Shown: positions 20,095 through 33,575 of the stretch, piece by piece
Layout: each line of letters starts with the position of its first letter
Position numbering within the stretch: the stretch's first letter is position 1
DNA from: Caenorhabditis elegans
Lineage: Eukaryota > Nematoda > Chromadorea > Rhabditida > Rhabditidae
Assembly (NCBI RefSeq): GCF_000002985.6
Contig: NC_003282.8
Location: 4,154,001-4,218,000, forward strand
Direction of reading: 5' to 3'
Length of the DNA: 64,000 nt
Notes under the pieces: generated by a model
What the model was told of the DNA's origin: nothing
Databases searched by the model: none
The model's input: only the letters and a program-made list of their open reading frames with translations
Program-made: the position numbers and the translations under genes

Positions 20095-22162
20095 ATGGCC
20101 GACATCAACCCGAATCACACGATCTATGTGAACAATCTCAATGAGAAAGTCAAGAAAGATGGTACGGACGATTTTTAGCGTGGAAAAATGGATTTTTGCG
20201 AAAAAAAAACTGGACAAAAGAATGGAAAATTCCCATTTTCAGCTAAAATTGCAAAAAAAGTTTTCTCTATTTAAAAACGTTTTTTTTTGTGATTTTAGCT
20301 GAAAAATTGCCTTTTTACAGTGATTTTCATAAAATTGAATTTTCTGTAATTTCGCACTATTTTTGATTAAAAAATTGAGTTTTTCATTAACTTTTAAAAA
20401 ATTCAGCTGAAAAATAAATATTTCCCCTTTTTTGCGAAAAAAATTGAAAAAATACAATTTTTGTTGCTGAAAATCCGGAAAATCCTCGTAAAGCTCAGTT
20501 TTTCAATTTTAAGTGCAAAAAATCGCAAAACTAAAAAAAAGTGAAATTTTTCTCATAAAAAATTCAAAATTTCGAACTTTTAACCTAAAAAACTCGAAAA
20601 TTCACCAAAATTTCGAATTTTTCTCCAAAAACTCAAGAAAAATCGATTTTTTTCAACTAAAAAAATTCAAAACTTGTCCAAAAATTCGAATTTTTCACCT
20701 AAAAACCCCCAAAAAATTGCGAAAAACTCAATTTTTCAGAACTCAAACGCTCTCTTCACATGGTTTTCACACAATTCGGTGAAATAATTCAGCTAATGTC
20801 ATTTCGAAAGGAAAAAATGCGCGGACAAGCACATATCGTCTTCAAAGAGGTCTCATCAGCGTCAAATGCTCTTCGAGCCCTGCAAGGATTCCCATTTTAT
20901 GGAAAACCAATGAGAATTCAATATGCAAGAGAGGATTCTGATGTGATTTCTCGTGCCAAAGGAACTTTTGTCGAAAAACGACAAAAATCCACGAAAATCG
21001 CCAAAAAACCATATGAAAAACCGGCGAAAAATGGAAAATCGGCAGCGGAGCCGACTCAAAAGGAGCCGCAGGAGACTGACGGACCAGGATTGCCGAATAA
21101 TATTCTTTTCTGCTCGAATATTCCAGAAGGAACCGAGCCAGAACAGATTCAGACCATTTTCAGCCAGTAAGTGGCTTTGGATCACTTTTTCAGCAAAAAA
21201 AAATTTCAAAAGTTGAAGGATTTTGAGCATTTTCAGCTAAAAAAGGTGTAAAAATCCGTCAAAATTGAATAAAATTGCTGGAAATTGAGATTTTAAGCTT
21301 TTTTTGCGAAAAAACTGTCTAAATTGAATAAGAAAGCAGAAAATTGTGATTTTCAGCTAAAAAATATACTTTTATTGCTGAAATTTCAATTTTCAGCCAA
21401 AAATCGAAATTTTGGGCTGGATTTCAATAATTGAGTCGAAAATCCGAATTTCAGCAAAAAATGTTAATTTTTTATTCTAAAAATCGAATTCTCGGCTGAA
21501 AATCGCATTTTTCAGCTAAAAAATATACTTTTCTTGCTGAAATTCAGAAATTTCAGCTTAAAAATCGTGGATTTTAGCCAAAAATGGAAATTTCCAGCTA
21601 CAAATCCAAAATTTCGGCTGAATTTTAATATTTTAGGGAAAAATATGGATGTTTAGTGAAAATCTGAAATTTTCAAACAAAATTGATCAATTTTCTGCCT
21701 AAAAATCATCGAATTTTTGGCTATGTATTCGCAGAAAATCAAAAAATTCACAGCTAAAAATATTAAATTATATCTTGAAAATGTGTATTTTCAACCGAAG
21801 TATCCAATTTTCAGTAAAAAATCCAGATTTCCGGCTACAATTTTAAAGTTCAGCTGAGTTTCGTTTTTTTTTTCAGTCAAAAAACAAAATTTTTAGCTAA
21901 AAATCTGAAATTTGAGCTTTTTATGCCCGAATTCCCTGCCCAAAATGCCAAAATTTCATTCAAAATTCCGAATTTTCACCAAAAAATCCTTCATTTTTTC
22001 AGATTCCCAGGACTTCGTGAGGTTCGCTGGATGCCAAACACCAAGGATTTTGCATTTATCGAATACGAATCCGAAGATCTTTCAGAGCCAGCACGTCAAG
22101 CTCTCGACAATTTCAGAATTACTCCAACTCAGCAGATTACTGTCAAATTTGCCAGCAAATAG
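20095..22162 (+). CDS. rnp-3: U1A/U2B''-family snRNP protein RNP-3, two RRMs
   Basis: Exons 20095-20161, 20740-21166 and 22003-22162 join in phase to give 217 residues. RRM1 has TIYVNNLNEKVK and MRGQAHIVFKEV. The linker is Lys/Pro-rich (KKPYEKPAKNGKSAAE), and RRM2 carries ILFCSNIPEG and DFAFIEYE. It is a tandem paralogue of rnp-2: the last exon has the same length (160 bases), and the sequence around FREDSDV/AREDSDV is nearly shared. Expected role is U snRNP binding in the spliceosome; in C. elegans this pair is reported to be partly redundant. The start lies six bases after TTTTTCAG, 196 bp from the rnp-2 stop, fitting SL2 trans-splicing. Confidence 0.9.
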
Positions 22163-22387
22163 GCACGGAAATTGGCCCCGAAAATCGCCTAATTTATTGA
22201 TTTTTTTTCGCATCTGAATCTCATTTTCTCATGTTTTATGTGTGTTTTTCCCGATTTTCTATGAATTTTGGTAATTTTCTGTGATTTTTCAACCAAAAAT
22301 TTGAATTTTTGGGTCTCTAACGCCCTGAATACCTTTATTTTCGATGAAAACCGCCCAAAAAATTTGAAAATCCCAAAAAAAAACCAG

Positions 22388-25100
<2,713 letters not shown>

Positions 25101-25568
25101 AAATTTTTTGTAATTTTCAATCGAAAATAGCCCCGGGTTTCTGGCTCGACCCCCCTCTCGAAAATTTTGGAAAATGGCGGGAAAAAATATTTGAAATCGC
25201 AAGAGGAATTTTCACGAAGCGCGTTGAAATAGTTCAGTGAAAAATTGGAAAATAATTTTCAGCTACTTCATCGCCGATGGCACCCGATTCGGCGGCAACT
25301 ATCTCGTCTACACCTCGTCCCCCAACACGTGTCACGCCGAATTTGTGCTCATTTGTGCTCCGATCACCGATGAAGAACGAATTTCGGCGATGCGCTGCTG
25401 TAATCAAGTGAAAAAGACACTTCTACTGGCCACCACTTCATCAGAATCCACACAACCACATTATACGCAATGCACGTGGTTTCGGCCCGAATTTTATTGA
25501 TTTTTTGTCGAGAAAATAAAGATTTTTGCATATTTTATCATTTTTTTTCGGAGAAAAATTGTTCGAAA

Positions 25569-25890
25569 ATGCGGGATTTGAGCCCAAAACCTGAAATAAG
25601 TAATTTTTTTGCCGAAGAAAGCTCCAAATGCAAAAACTGACCAAGATTCGATTCACAAAAAAAATCATAATCAAAAACGCGGAACACGTCAGAAAGTAGT
25701 GGAAAAATCTGCCAAGCAAAAGCAAATGCACGATTTTTTGAATAGAAAACGGAAAATGGACCTGAAGGTCGAGAAGGAGCCCGAGCCGTCGACGTCATCG
25801 GAGCCAAAAGACGCGAAGCCCGTCGATGTGGAGAAGGCGAAGATCCTTCGAAGGAGAAGCAGAAATACGAAAAAGTACGGAGAAATTTAG
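25569..25890 (+). CDS. Small lysine-rich ORF at the operon end, uncertain model
   Basis: The open frame at 25612-25890 encodes a very basic peptide with KQKQMHDFLNRKRKM, similar in shape to a PCNA-binding PIP box (QxxMxxFL), and a Ser/Glu/Pro linker. That frame has no ATG. The nearest, ATG 25569 (MRDLSPKPEIS), is in another frame. Dropping 22 bases between GTAATTTT (25600) and CGAAGAAAG (25621) would join the two frames, but that is too short for an ordinary intron. A GTACGG donor at 25875 could lead to an exon at 26401 that stops at once. Function unknown; the model may be missing a base or an exon. Confidence 0.4.
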
Positions 25891-25940
25891 AAAAAATCGT
25901 TTTTTGTTGTTGTTGTGCAACCGTGAATCCAATTTCCAAA

Positions 25941-26228
25941 TCACGGGGGGGAGGTGGAGTTGCCTCCTGGGTCGAAGGGGATTGTGGAGAGACCGAGGGC
26001 CTCTGCCACTTCTTTAGGCTTCTTCCACATGTTCATCGGCGACAACGGTGCTGCAGGGAAGCATCTTAATAAGTGTTTGACTTCTCCTGTCAAATCTCCA
26101 CACTTTGCACATCGTTTTTGTCCACTTGCTGCACGAGAAGTGCGCCAACGCGTTGCATAGGACATTTGTAGCCAAAGATCCCCGCACCAACAAAGAATTT
26201 CTACAGACTTCAAATTATCGTTCCCCAC
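25941..26228 (-). mobile_element. Possible LINE-type reverse transcriptase C-terminal fragment
   Basis: A minus-strand frame of 95 residues contains KRCAKCGDLTGEVKHLLRC. The pattern CxxC-x7-H-x3-C is like the zinc-knuckle tail that closes many non-LTR retrotransposon polyproteins. No RT motifs (YADD) are visible nearby, so only a fragment remains. The match is by pattern only. Confidence 0.35.
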
Positions 26229-26544
26229 GGTGGTTCAATCGCTAGATGGAGGCAAACACGCTCTATTGCGAACAATTGTTTAAATTTCAAGCCTTTCACT
26301 CGGCATCGATTCTCTCCGTTTTTTGCCGATTTTAACCGTTTTTCCGTATCTTTTTTGTTATTTTTTTTTGTAAAATCGAAAAAGTGTGTCTTGTTTCAGG
26401 TAGTAAGCGAAAAAATTCGAGGAAAACAAAGGAGCGTCGGCGTGGGCAGCAAGGAAAACGAATTAAGTGAGTTTTTTGACGAGTTCTCTTAAAAAATCAC
26501 AAAATATTTTATTTTTTTGATTGAAAAAGAGAGAGCTAAAAATT

Positions 26545-27281
26545 CTGAACAAGATACGGGCCGAATTTTTTAGAAATCGTACCTTCTTCATTAATTTTTT
26601 TTCGAAACTAAAATTTTGCACTGAAAATGGAGGAAAAATGATTTTTTTCGAAAAAAATCACAAAATGTTATATTTTTATTGCCGAATTAGAATCAGCTAA
26701 AAAATCTCTACAAGATAAAGGCAAACATATACACGAATCGTACATTTTTCACTTAAAATTTTCCAAAAGTAAATTTTTTTCACTGAAAATAGTTTTTAAA
26801 AACGTTCCCTTTTTCAAGAAAATCAAAAACTCTTTACGATTTATAGTTGTTTTATGATCAAAATTTAATTGTGTATAAGATGGAACTCAATTCATAGAGA
26901 AATCTTAATTTTTCATTAAAATTTTTTCGAAAAAATTTTTTTTTGTAATAAGAATTTATAAAATAATTTTTTTTGCCAAAAAAATCACAAAATGTGTTAG
27001 TTTTTTGCTTCAAAGAGAAAGAACTGTTAATTTTAAGCAAGATACAGAGAGAATTTTTTAGAAATCGTACATTCTTCAAGAAAATTTTTTCGAAACTAAA
27101 ATTTTGCACTGAAAATGGAGGAAAAATGATTTTTTTCGAAAAAAATCACAAAATGTTTTATTTTTATTGCCGAATTAGAATCAGCTAAAAATTCTCTACA
27201 AGATAAAGGCAAACATATACATAAATCGTACATTTTTCACTTAAAATTTTCCAAAAGTAAATTTTTTTCACTGAAAATTGA
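26545..27281. repeat. Direct duplication of about 240 bp
   Basis: The block at about 26545-26789 (CAAGATACGGGCCGAATTTT ... TTTTCACTGAAAAT) recurs at about 27038-27281 with few differences, 494 bp away. The segment between is similar AT-rich sequence. No coding signal; it lies immediately upstream of the transposase-like gene. Confidence 0.75.
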
Positions 27282-27301
27282 GGAAAAAATTTTTTTTTCA
27301 G

Positions 27302-30077
27302 ATGCCTCCTCCATCAAATCAATCAGCATGGTCTTCAAATCTTCTAAATGCTCGGAAACGACGATGGAAAAAAGATGAAGAAGACGAAAATTCAAATACT
27401 GAAAGAAATGCTTCCCTGGACCTAAACCTGTCGAATGTAGAATTGACAGAAGCTCTCGACAGAAACGGAGATGCGCAGATCACTCCTGAGAGAAGACGAG
27501 TGTCTCCATTTGTGGATTTTGATGATAATCTGGATGTGGAGTCGAAACGCAATATCGATTTGAATCTGACAATAACACCTGAAACTGATATTGTAAGTGA
27601 ATTAATCCATGCTACAACTCGGATCCTAAGACGATTATAATATTTTAAAAATGATTTTTCCAGCCGTTCGACACACAACCATCAACTTCTTCTATTGCGG
27701 AATCTTCTTCATTACCTCCAAGAACACCACACTCTTTTGAAAGATCGTCAAGTCCACTCTATTCATCGAGTGACAGCGTCGGCGTATTTTCGAATGAGAC
27801 ACCATATGTGAAGGGAATTAGAGAAGACTTGAGTAGAGAACGAATGAGATTGCTAGAAGTTGATTCCATTTTGGATAGCATATCAGAGGTAGATTTATTT
27901 CTTTGTTGTTGATTGTTTATTCAATTTTCCATTTCAGAACCTTGACGCCATCCTGTCCAGCTCAAACCATTCGGTCCAGCTCAATCCAAGAACAGACATT
28001 GACGAAGAGACACTTCTAAATCGGTTGATGGAGAGAGACGACGAGTTTGCCGTTTTTTCTGATGAATTTTTCATGCAAAGGAAAGAGATAATTTCAATAA
28101 GAAAAACATCAAAACGGAAAACCAACGAAAATCTGATATTAAGAAAACAAATCGCTCAAATTACGCCAAGGGCGAAAAAGTACAGAATAATATGGATATC
28201 AGAGTTGCGAAGAAGGAATCGTTCACAAAGCCGAAACGTTGTCACGCTTCCCAAGTATACCATCGAATGGAGCAAGCTCGAAAATAAGAGCTCTGGAAAA
28301 TCTAGGATAGATTTGGCACTGGATTTGCTTCAACGAATCAGTCGAGAAGAGGATATTCGTAATTTCATGATTGATTTCCAGAAATATCTCCAACAAAATG
28401 ATTCGCAGTCCTTCCAAGTCCAATTGACGCATTGGCAAACGATTATTTTTCAAGAAAAATGTAGATTCTCTAACAATCAATTGCGGCGGGTGAAGCAATA
28501 CTATAAGATGTTCACCGATCTTGAAATCATGCCAACTATTAATTTGACGATGCAACTGAAAACGAGAATGTCAACTATCGACAATTATAAGGCCACAACA
28601 TATATATCAAAAGGAGAAAAGGTGACCGTTGTCAAAATTATCGATGTCGAGAAAAGTGTCATTCCGAAGCTGGAGCGTTTTTCTGTATCAAAACAATTAC
28701 GCCATGATTCCTATACCGATGGCAAAATTGTTATCGGAATTGGTGGAGATTCGGGAGGAGGAACGACGAAACTTTGTCTTCTGATCGGAAATTGTGATCA
28801 TGCGAACTCGCCGCACCGAATCGTCCTTCTCGCTGTTTTTGATGACTCTGATTCGCGGGAACTTATCATGGCCTACCTGTCTGATCTTATCGTGAAGATC
28901 AACAACTTCACCAGCATCACCTATATGGAAGATGGAAGGGTGGTGACACGTGGCGTTGTCCAAAAAGTAGTCGGTGATTTTAAGTTTACATGTGATTTAC
29001 TGTCACATAAAAAACAATGTGCCACCTATTTTTGCCCGTTTTGTTTCGAAACCAATCCAAGAGGAGGACTGATGCAAAAGCTTAAAGATCTGAACTTGCA
29101 AAAGATATATTTCTTGAGAACAATGAATTCTTACAAGCTCAATTCTAAATACGGTAGCTTTGGTGTCAGATGCGGAAGTGGACCAATTCTTCAAAATGTC
29201 AAGTTGGAACACTACTTGCCTGCAATGCTACACTTGATTGTCGGACTGTTCACGAAATACATCTTTGAGCCGATTTGGATGGCCGTTGTGAGTTTAGACA
29301 ATAAAACATCATTTGAAATTCGAAGAAATAAAGAAGAGACAAAAAGAGTTGCCGATTTGAAGATTCAAGACGCGAACAAAAAATTCGAAGCTTCACCACT
29401 TAAGAGAAAAAGAGAGATGAAAGCACAGTTTACTGCTCTGAAAGAAGAAAAAGTGTTATTGGACGAGACGCTGGATGGACTTGCTGGTGGATATCTTAAA
29501 CAATTTGAGAATGATCTGGAAGAAGTTGGTGCAACACGCCGAGCGTGGTTTCAAATGTACACTGGAAATCACACGAAGCTGATTTTGTCTGAGAAAGGTG
29601 TCACAGCTGCATTCAAAAATCTGAAAAACCACATGACTCCGATGCTTCTGAATGTCAAGAACGCGATGAGCAGGCTGTCCAAAATCATGTCATTGTCGGC
29701 CAATCGATTGCTCTCTGACGATGACATCAGCGAATTGGATGAGTCGATGAAGGAATTCGTTGAATTCCTACAAGCTGCCCACCCAGAAGAATCAATCACT
29801 CAAAAATTGCATGTCCTGGTTGCTCACGTAGTAGAAGTCGCAAAAACGGAAAGGAGCTGGGAAGGCTTTCGGAGCAAGGAATCGAATCGCTTCATGCCGT
29901 TTTCAATCGCCTCGAAAGACGCTTCCACTCGGTTAGAAACACAGGGAAAAGATACCTGTACATTGCTAAGGAGCTGTCATGTAGCAATCTAATTTCTGAT
30001 ATGGAGGAAGTAAGTGGAACCTTTCAAAAAAACAAATCGTAACATTTTCTTTGCAGGACGCCTCGTCTTCCCAATAA
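27302..30077 (+). pseudogene. Transposase-like gene with one frameshift
   Basis: Exons 27302-27592, 27664-27888, 27938-30009 and 30057-30077 use good splice sites. The start directly follows TTTTTTTTCAG. The roughly 870-residue product has DLNLS-type acidic N-terminal segments, a basic region (KTSKRKTNENL), and then three motifs. These are IGIGGDSGGGTTKL (about residue 438), VVGDFKFTC followed by CPFC (about 514), and LSEQGIESLHAVFNRL (about 815). I read these as the two Asp and the Glu of an RNase H-like DDE transposase, in a family seen in nematodes and cnidarians. The frame breaks at about 29865: one base is missing between SWEG and LSEQ. In the continuous frame it reads on to a stop at 29992. 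Downstream of the break the second frame stays open to the GTAAGT at 30010. Either a recent pseudogene or a sequencing slip. Confidence 0.65.
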
Positions 30078-30109
30078 ACCACCCAGCGCTCTCCCTCACA
30101 CAATTCTGA

Positions 30110-30530
30110 ACCTTTTCGCAATTAAAATTTCGGGATTTCCTCAATATCATAAAATTCGGGATTTTCTATGGTTAGTTGTGCTTAAAATTATTAAAAAATT
30201 ATTAATTTCATTAAATTTCAGGTAAAAACATTGACAAGCAGATACTCGGTGCAAATTTGATGGATTTCTCATCAATATTTTGTCGAGGATTTCATAAGCG
30301 GAGATGCTCCACATGGTTTCTTTCAACTTGGAAAATTGTCGATGTGACACCTTAGGATTCTATCGAAAAGCTAAAATTCAGGATTTCCTTCGGTTTGTTG
30401 GGATTAAAATTATTCGAAAATAATTGATTTTATGAAATTTCAGATTGAAACCTTGTCAATGAGCTACTCAGCAAAATTTCGATGGATTTATCTCAAAAAG
30501 TTCACCAGGAGTCGAGGCAATTAAGAAATT
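30110..30530. repeat. Diverged tandem duplication downstream of the transposase-like gene
   Basis: Two units, at about 30150-30275 and 30380-30495, share GGATTT...TTAAAATTATT...ATTTCAG...CATTGACAAGCAG/CTTGTCAATGAG...TTTGATGGATTTCTC in the same order. No reading frame persists. The remaining bases up to 31480 are AT-rich, with a common dispersed repeat at 30845-31010 (GTACGCAAACACCGCGATGA...ACGCGCTCCATTG). I see no gene. Confidence 0.5.
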
Positions 30531-31487
30531 TCACCGGGTTTCCTTATTTTCGAAAGTTTTACCTAGAAAAATTTCAACTTGCATCCGTAAAGCGAAGAAG
30601 GAGGCTGATTCCACATATTAAATTCGTTTTTTGAATCGATTTGTATGTATTTTTCAATTTTCAATCTTCCGTTTCGATTATTTCTTTGTTTTACTGTTCA
30701 AAATTAATTTTTCTGTGTTTCAATAATTCAATTCTCAATTGTTAGCTACTAAATTGAATAATAAAATCTATTTTTTATTTTTTTTTCACCTTGAAACTAT
30801 TAATTCTGCCTTTTTTCTGCTAAAATTTGCTTCAAAAATCTATTTGCCGCTGCAATGTTTTGCGGACTACGGTACGCAAGTACGCAAACACCGCGATGAC
30901 ACATTGCGGACCATTTCGCTGCGTACCTGCGAGATCTTTCTCAAATTTTACGAGAGATCTAGTTTTTGTGATACCGTGTCCCGAAATGCTCGACGAGTAA
31001 ACGCGCTCCATTGAACACTTTTTTCGCGCGCATTCAAATTTAGTTTTTTCATGCCTCCAATATTTTTGTATGGAAAATTGATCGTTTCGCACTGAATTTG
31101 TAAATTTTGGAAGAAAATTTTTAACCAAAAATGCTGAAAAAAAAATTAAAATTAAATTCTTGAAAAAAAAATTTTTTTTTTCACATTCCAAAAATCACAG
31201 ATAAGACTACAAAATATCATGAGGGCCACTCCTCGGAAAAAGCTGGGAAAAAAGACAATATTCAAGTCGACTTGGAAACATTCGTAGCTTGTTTTTTTCA
31301 GGAATCGAAACTCAGCAGAACTCTACACATCATCAGTGCATTGAGAAGACAATATAATACGTTTATAAATTGGAAAATTTATTATTAATATTATTCACTT
31401 TATTATAATTAAACTTTAAAAAAATACATATTAACAAAGTTATTAAGAGAGCGGACGCATTTTGTGCAGTGGAGGTGGGTCGCCCTT

Positions 31488-31942
31488 TTCTGCAAAATCC
31501 AGGAGTTCGAGACGAAGAAGTGGATGAAGAAGGCGGTGGAGGTGGACTATCTGAAAATTTTCCAATTTAAAAACCTAGGGGAGACTGAATTTTCGGACTT
31601 TTACATAAATCTGACTGACCAAGAGAAAAAAATCCGATTTTTGTAGGAAATCCAGGAGTTCGAGATGAAGAAGTTGATGAAGGTATTGGTGGTGATGGAA
31701 TATCTGAAATGTTTCAATTTCAAAACCTAGGGAAGGCTGACTTTTCGGAATTATACATCAATTAAACTGACATAGAGAAAAAATAGGGTTTTCTGGCAGA
31801 TCCAGGAGCTGGAGACGAAGAAGCTGATAAAGATGGCGGACGTGGTGGACGATCTGAAATTTTTCCATTTATAAACCTAGGAAAGACTGAATTTTGGGAT
31901 TTCTACATGAGTTTTACTATTGAAAAATCCCGATTTTCGTAG
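31488..31942 (+). repeat. Three tandem 150-bp units with exon-like starts
   Basis: Units begin at about 31488, 31639 and 31789. Each starts after TTTTCTGCA, TTTTTGTAG or TTCTGGCAG with ATCCAGGAGTTCGAGACGAA, runs into a GGTGG-rich segment, then AACCTAGG-GA-ACTGAATTTT and a T-rich end. In one frame each unit reads PGxxDEExD followed by a Gly-rich run and a stop. The units look like a duplicated exon plus intron of an old gene. No start codon or flanking exons were found. Confidence 0.7.
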
Positions 31943-32052
31943 AATTTTTTTTTAACATTTCGAAGCGTGGGAACGTTATAGGGGGTTGTACTAGAGACAA
32001 TTGGAAATTGAGATAATTAGAGAAAAGTCCTGAAAAAGTAGGTCATGTGAAA

Positions 32053-32620
32053 ATGAGCACTGAAACTCACTATAAAAGGCAACTTTTTGTAATTTTGAAA
32101 CTTTTTATCATCATGTCATTCATGACAAAATGCCCAAAATGTCCAACTTACGAATCTAAGAAGACTACCAATGTGTATCGACACCTTCGGGAAGTGCATA
32201 ATGCGAGTGAGGCTGAAGTTGATCAATTCCGAATTCAGAGAAAAGAAGGTAAATCCTTGACGACAAAAGGCAGTGGAGCATGGAAGTGTCCCGTATGCGA
32301 ACTAGTTATTCCAACAGAGAAAGGCTTGAAGAACCATATGAACCAGAAGCACAGGAAGAAGCCCATCGATCCTTCGACAATCACTCTTGCTACAACGTCG
32401 CCCACAATGGTCTCGCCTCCTCCCAAGGTATTCTATCTGAAAATTTAAAGCATTAAATATAAGTAATTACGTTTCAATTATGACAATTTGATCAGTTTCA
32501 GAACAATTTTTTCAGAGAATCCAGCTACCCAAATCGACGGAAAAATCGCTTGTTTCTTCAGTAGCTACAGTTCGGCAAACACTTTTTGACTACTGGATTT
32601 TTGACTACATTGCTTTTTGA
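32053..32620 (+). CDS. Two-finger C2H2 protein with a transposon-derived C-terminus
   Basis: Exon 32053-32427 and exon 32516-32620 join in phase 0, about 159 residues (about 139 if Met 32113 is used). Finger 1 is CPKCPTY...VYRHLREVH and finger 2 is CPVCELVIPTEKGLKNHMNQKH; the second ends in a basic RKKP stretch. C2H2 fingers usually bind nucleic acid; target unknown. After PPPK, exon 2 reads RIQLPKSTEKSLVSSV and then enters the terminal inverted repeat of the element at 32577-33575, which supplies the last 14 codons (FDYWIFDYIAF) and the stop. Unless another 3' exon exists, the C-terminus is exonised repeat. The start is chosen as the first ATG of the frame. Confidence 0.6.
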
Positions 32621-33575
32621 CTACGAGTGTCTTTTTCGCTACTGACCGAAAAAATTAGAATAATTTAAAAAAATGACAGCGGAATTTGCGAAAATGCGGA
32701 GCGCTTTGGAAAAATTGCAGAAGAAACATAATGATTTCCTTCAAGAGGACTACACGATGGACGGGTCTCGCAGGGAAGAGTAGCGAAAAAGACATGTAGC
32801 GAAAAATCCATCATTGAGAAAAAAGTGATTTATCGCCACGTGACCCTTTTGCTAAGCTTATTTGGAGGACTTTTTGAAAGGGTAGCCTGTAGGCATACTG
32901 TAGTTATAGCATTTAGTGGTACGGTATTGGTACTGTATGTACTGTAGGATCACTGTGGCGTTACTGTGGTTTGCTAAACGCCCTGTTTTTGTCTTCTAAG
33001 GAGATGAAGAGAGACTGTAGGAAATCCGCGAACGAATGTACTCCAATACGCCAGCATAAGAAGAAACGACAGCATACGAATGTACAAAAAAATTGACAGC
33101 ATAGGAAGACGCCAGCATAAGAAATGGCAGCATAGGAATATAGGCTATAGTAATGTAATGTTACGACTGGGTGAAAATCGAGAATCTTCGGGAATGTTCG
33201 AGAAATTTCAAGAATTTATTTTAGAATCTTATGGAAAGTTCTGAATAAAAAATAATTGTTTTCACAAATTGCGATACTGCAATTTTTATTGCAACTTTGT
33301 TGAATGATTCAATGAACAACTTCTACAAACTATCTTTGAGTTTTGGAAAACGCCAGTCGGTCGGAGCGCGTCTTGGTTTTTATGTGGTAGTCAAAAAGTC
33401 AAAAGTGCGAATGTAGTCCTCTTGAAGTAGCTATTTTTTCAGTCAGTAGCGAAAAAGACATTCAGTAGTCAAAAAGACAAAAGTGCGAATGTAGCTATTT
33501 TTTCGGTCAGTAGCGAAAAAGACACTCGTAGTCAAAAAGCAATGTAGTCAAAAATCCAGTAGTCAAAAAGTGTTT
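32577..33575. mobile_element. Non-autonomous DNA element, about 1 kb, with phrase-repeat TIRs
   Basis: The left end AAACACTTTTTGACTACTGG, continuing as TTTTTGACTACATTG and then TTTTTCGCTACTGACC, recurs inverted at 33505-33575 with almost no mismatch over about 75 bp. The TIR is itself made of repeated TTTTTGACTAC words, a feature also seen in MULE ends. The right end carries a second tandem copy of the GTCAGTAGCGAAAAAGACA block (33440-33540). Inside are a 36-codon ORF at 32674 and CAGCATAAGAA-type short repeats (33050-33130). I found no clear target duplication. Confidence 0.8.
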
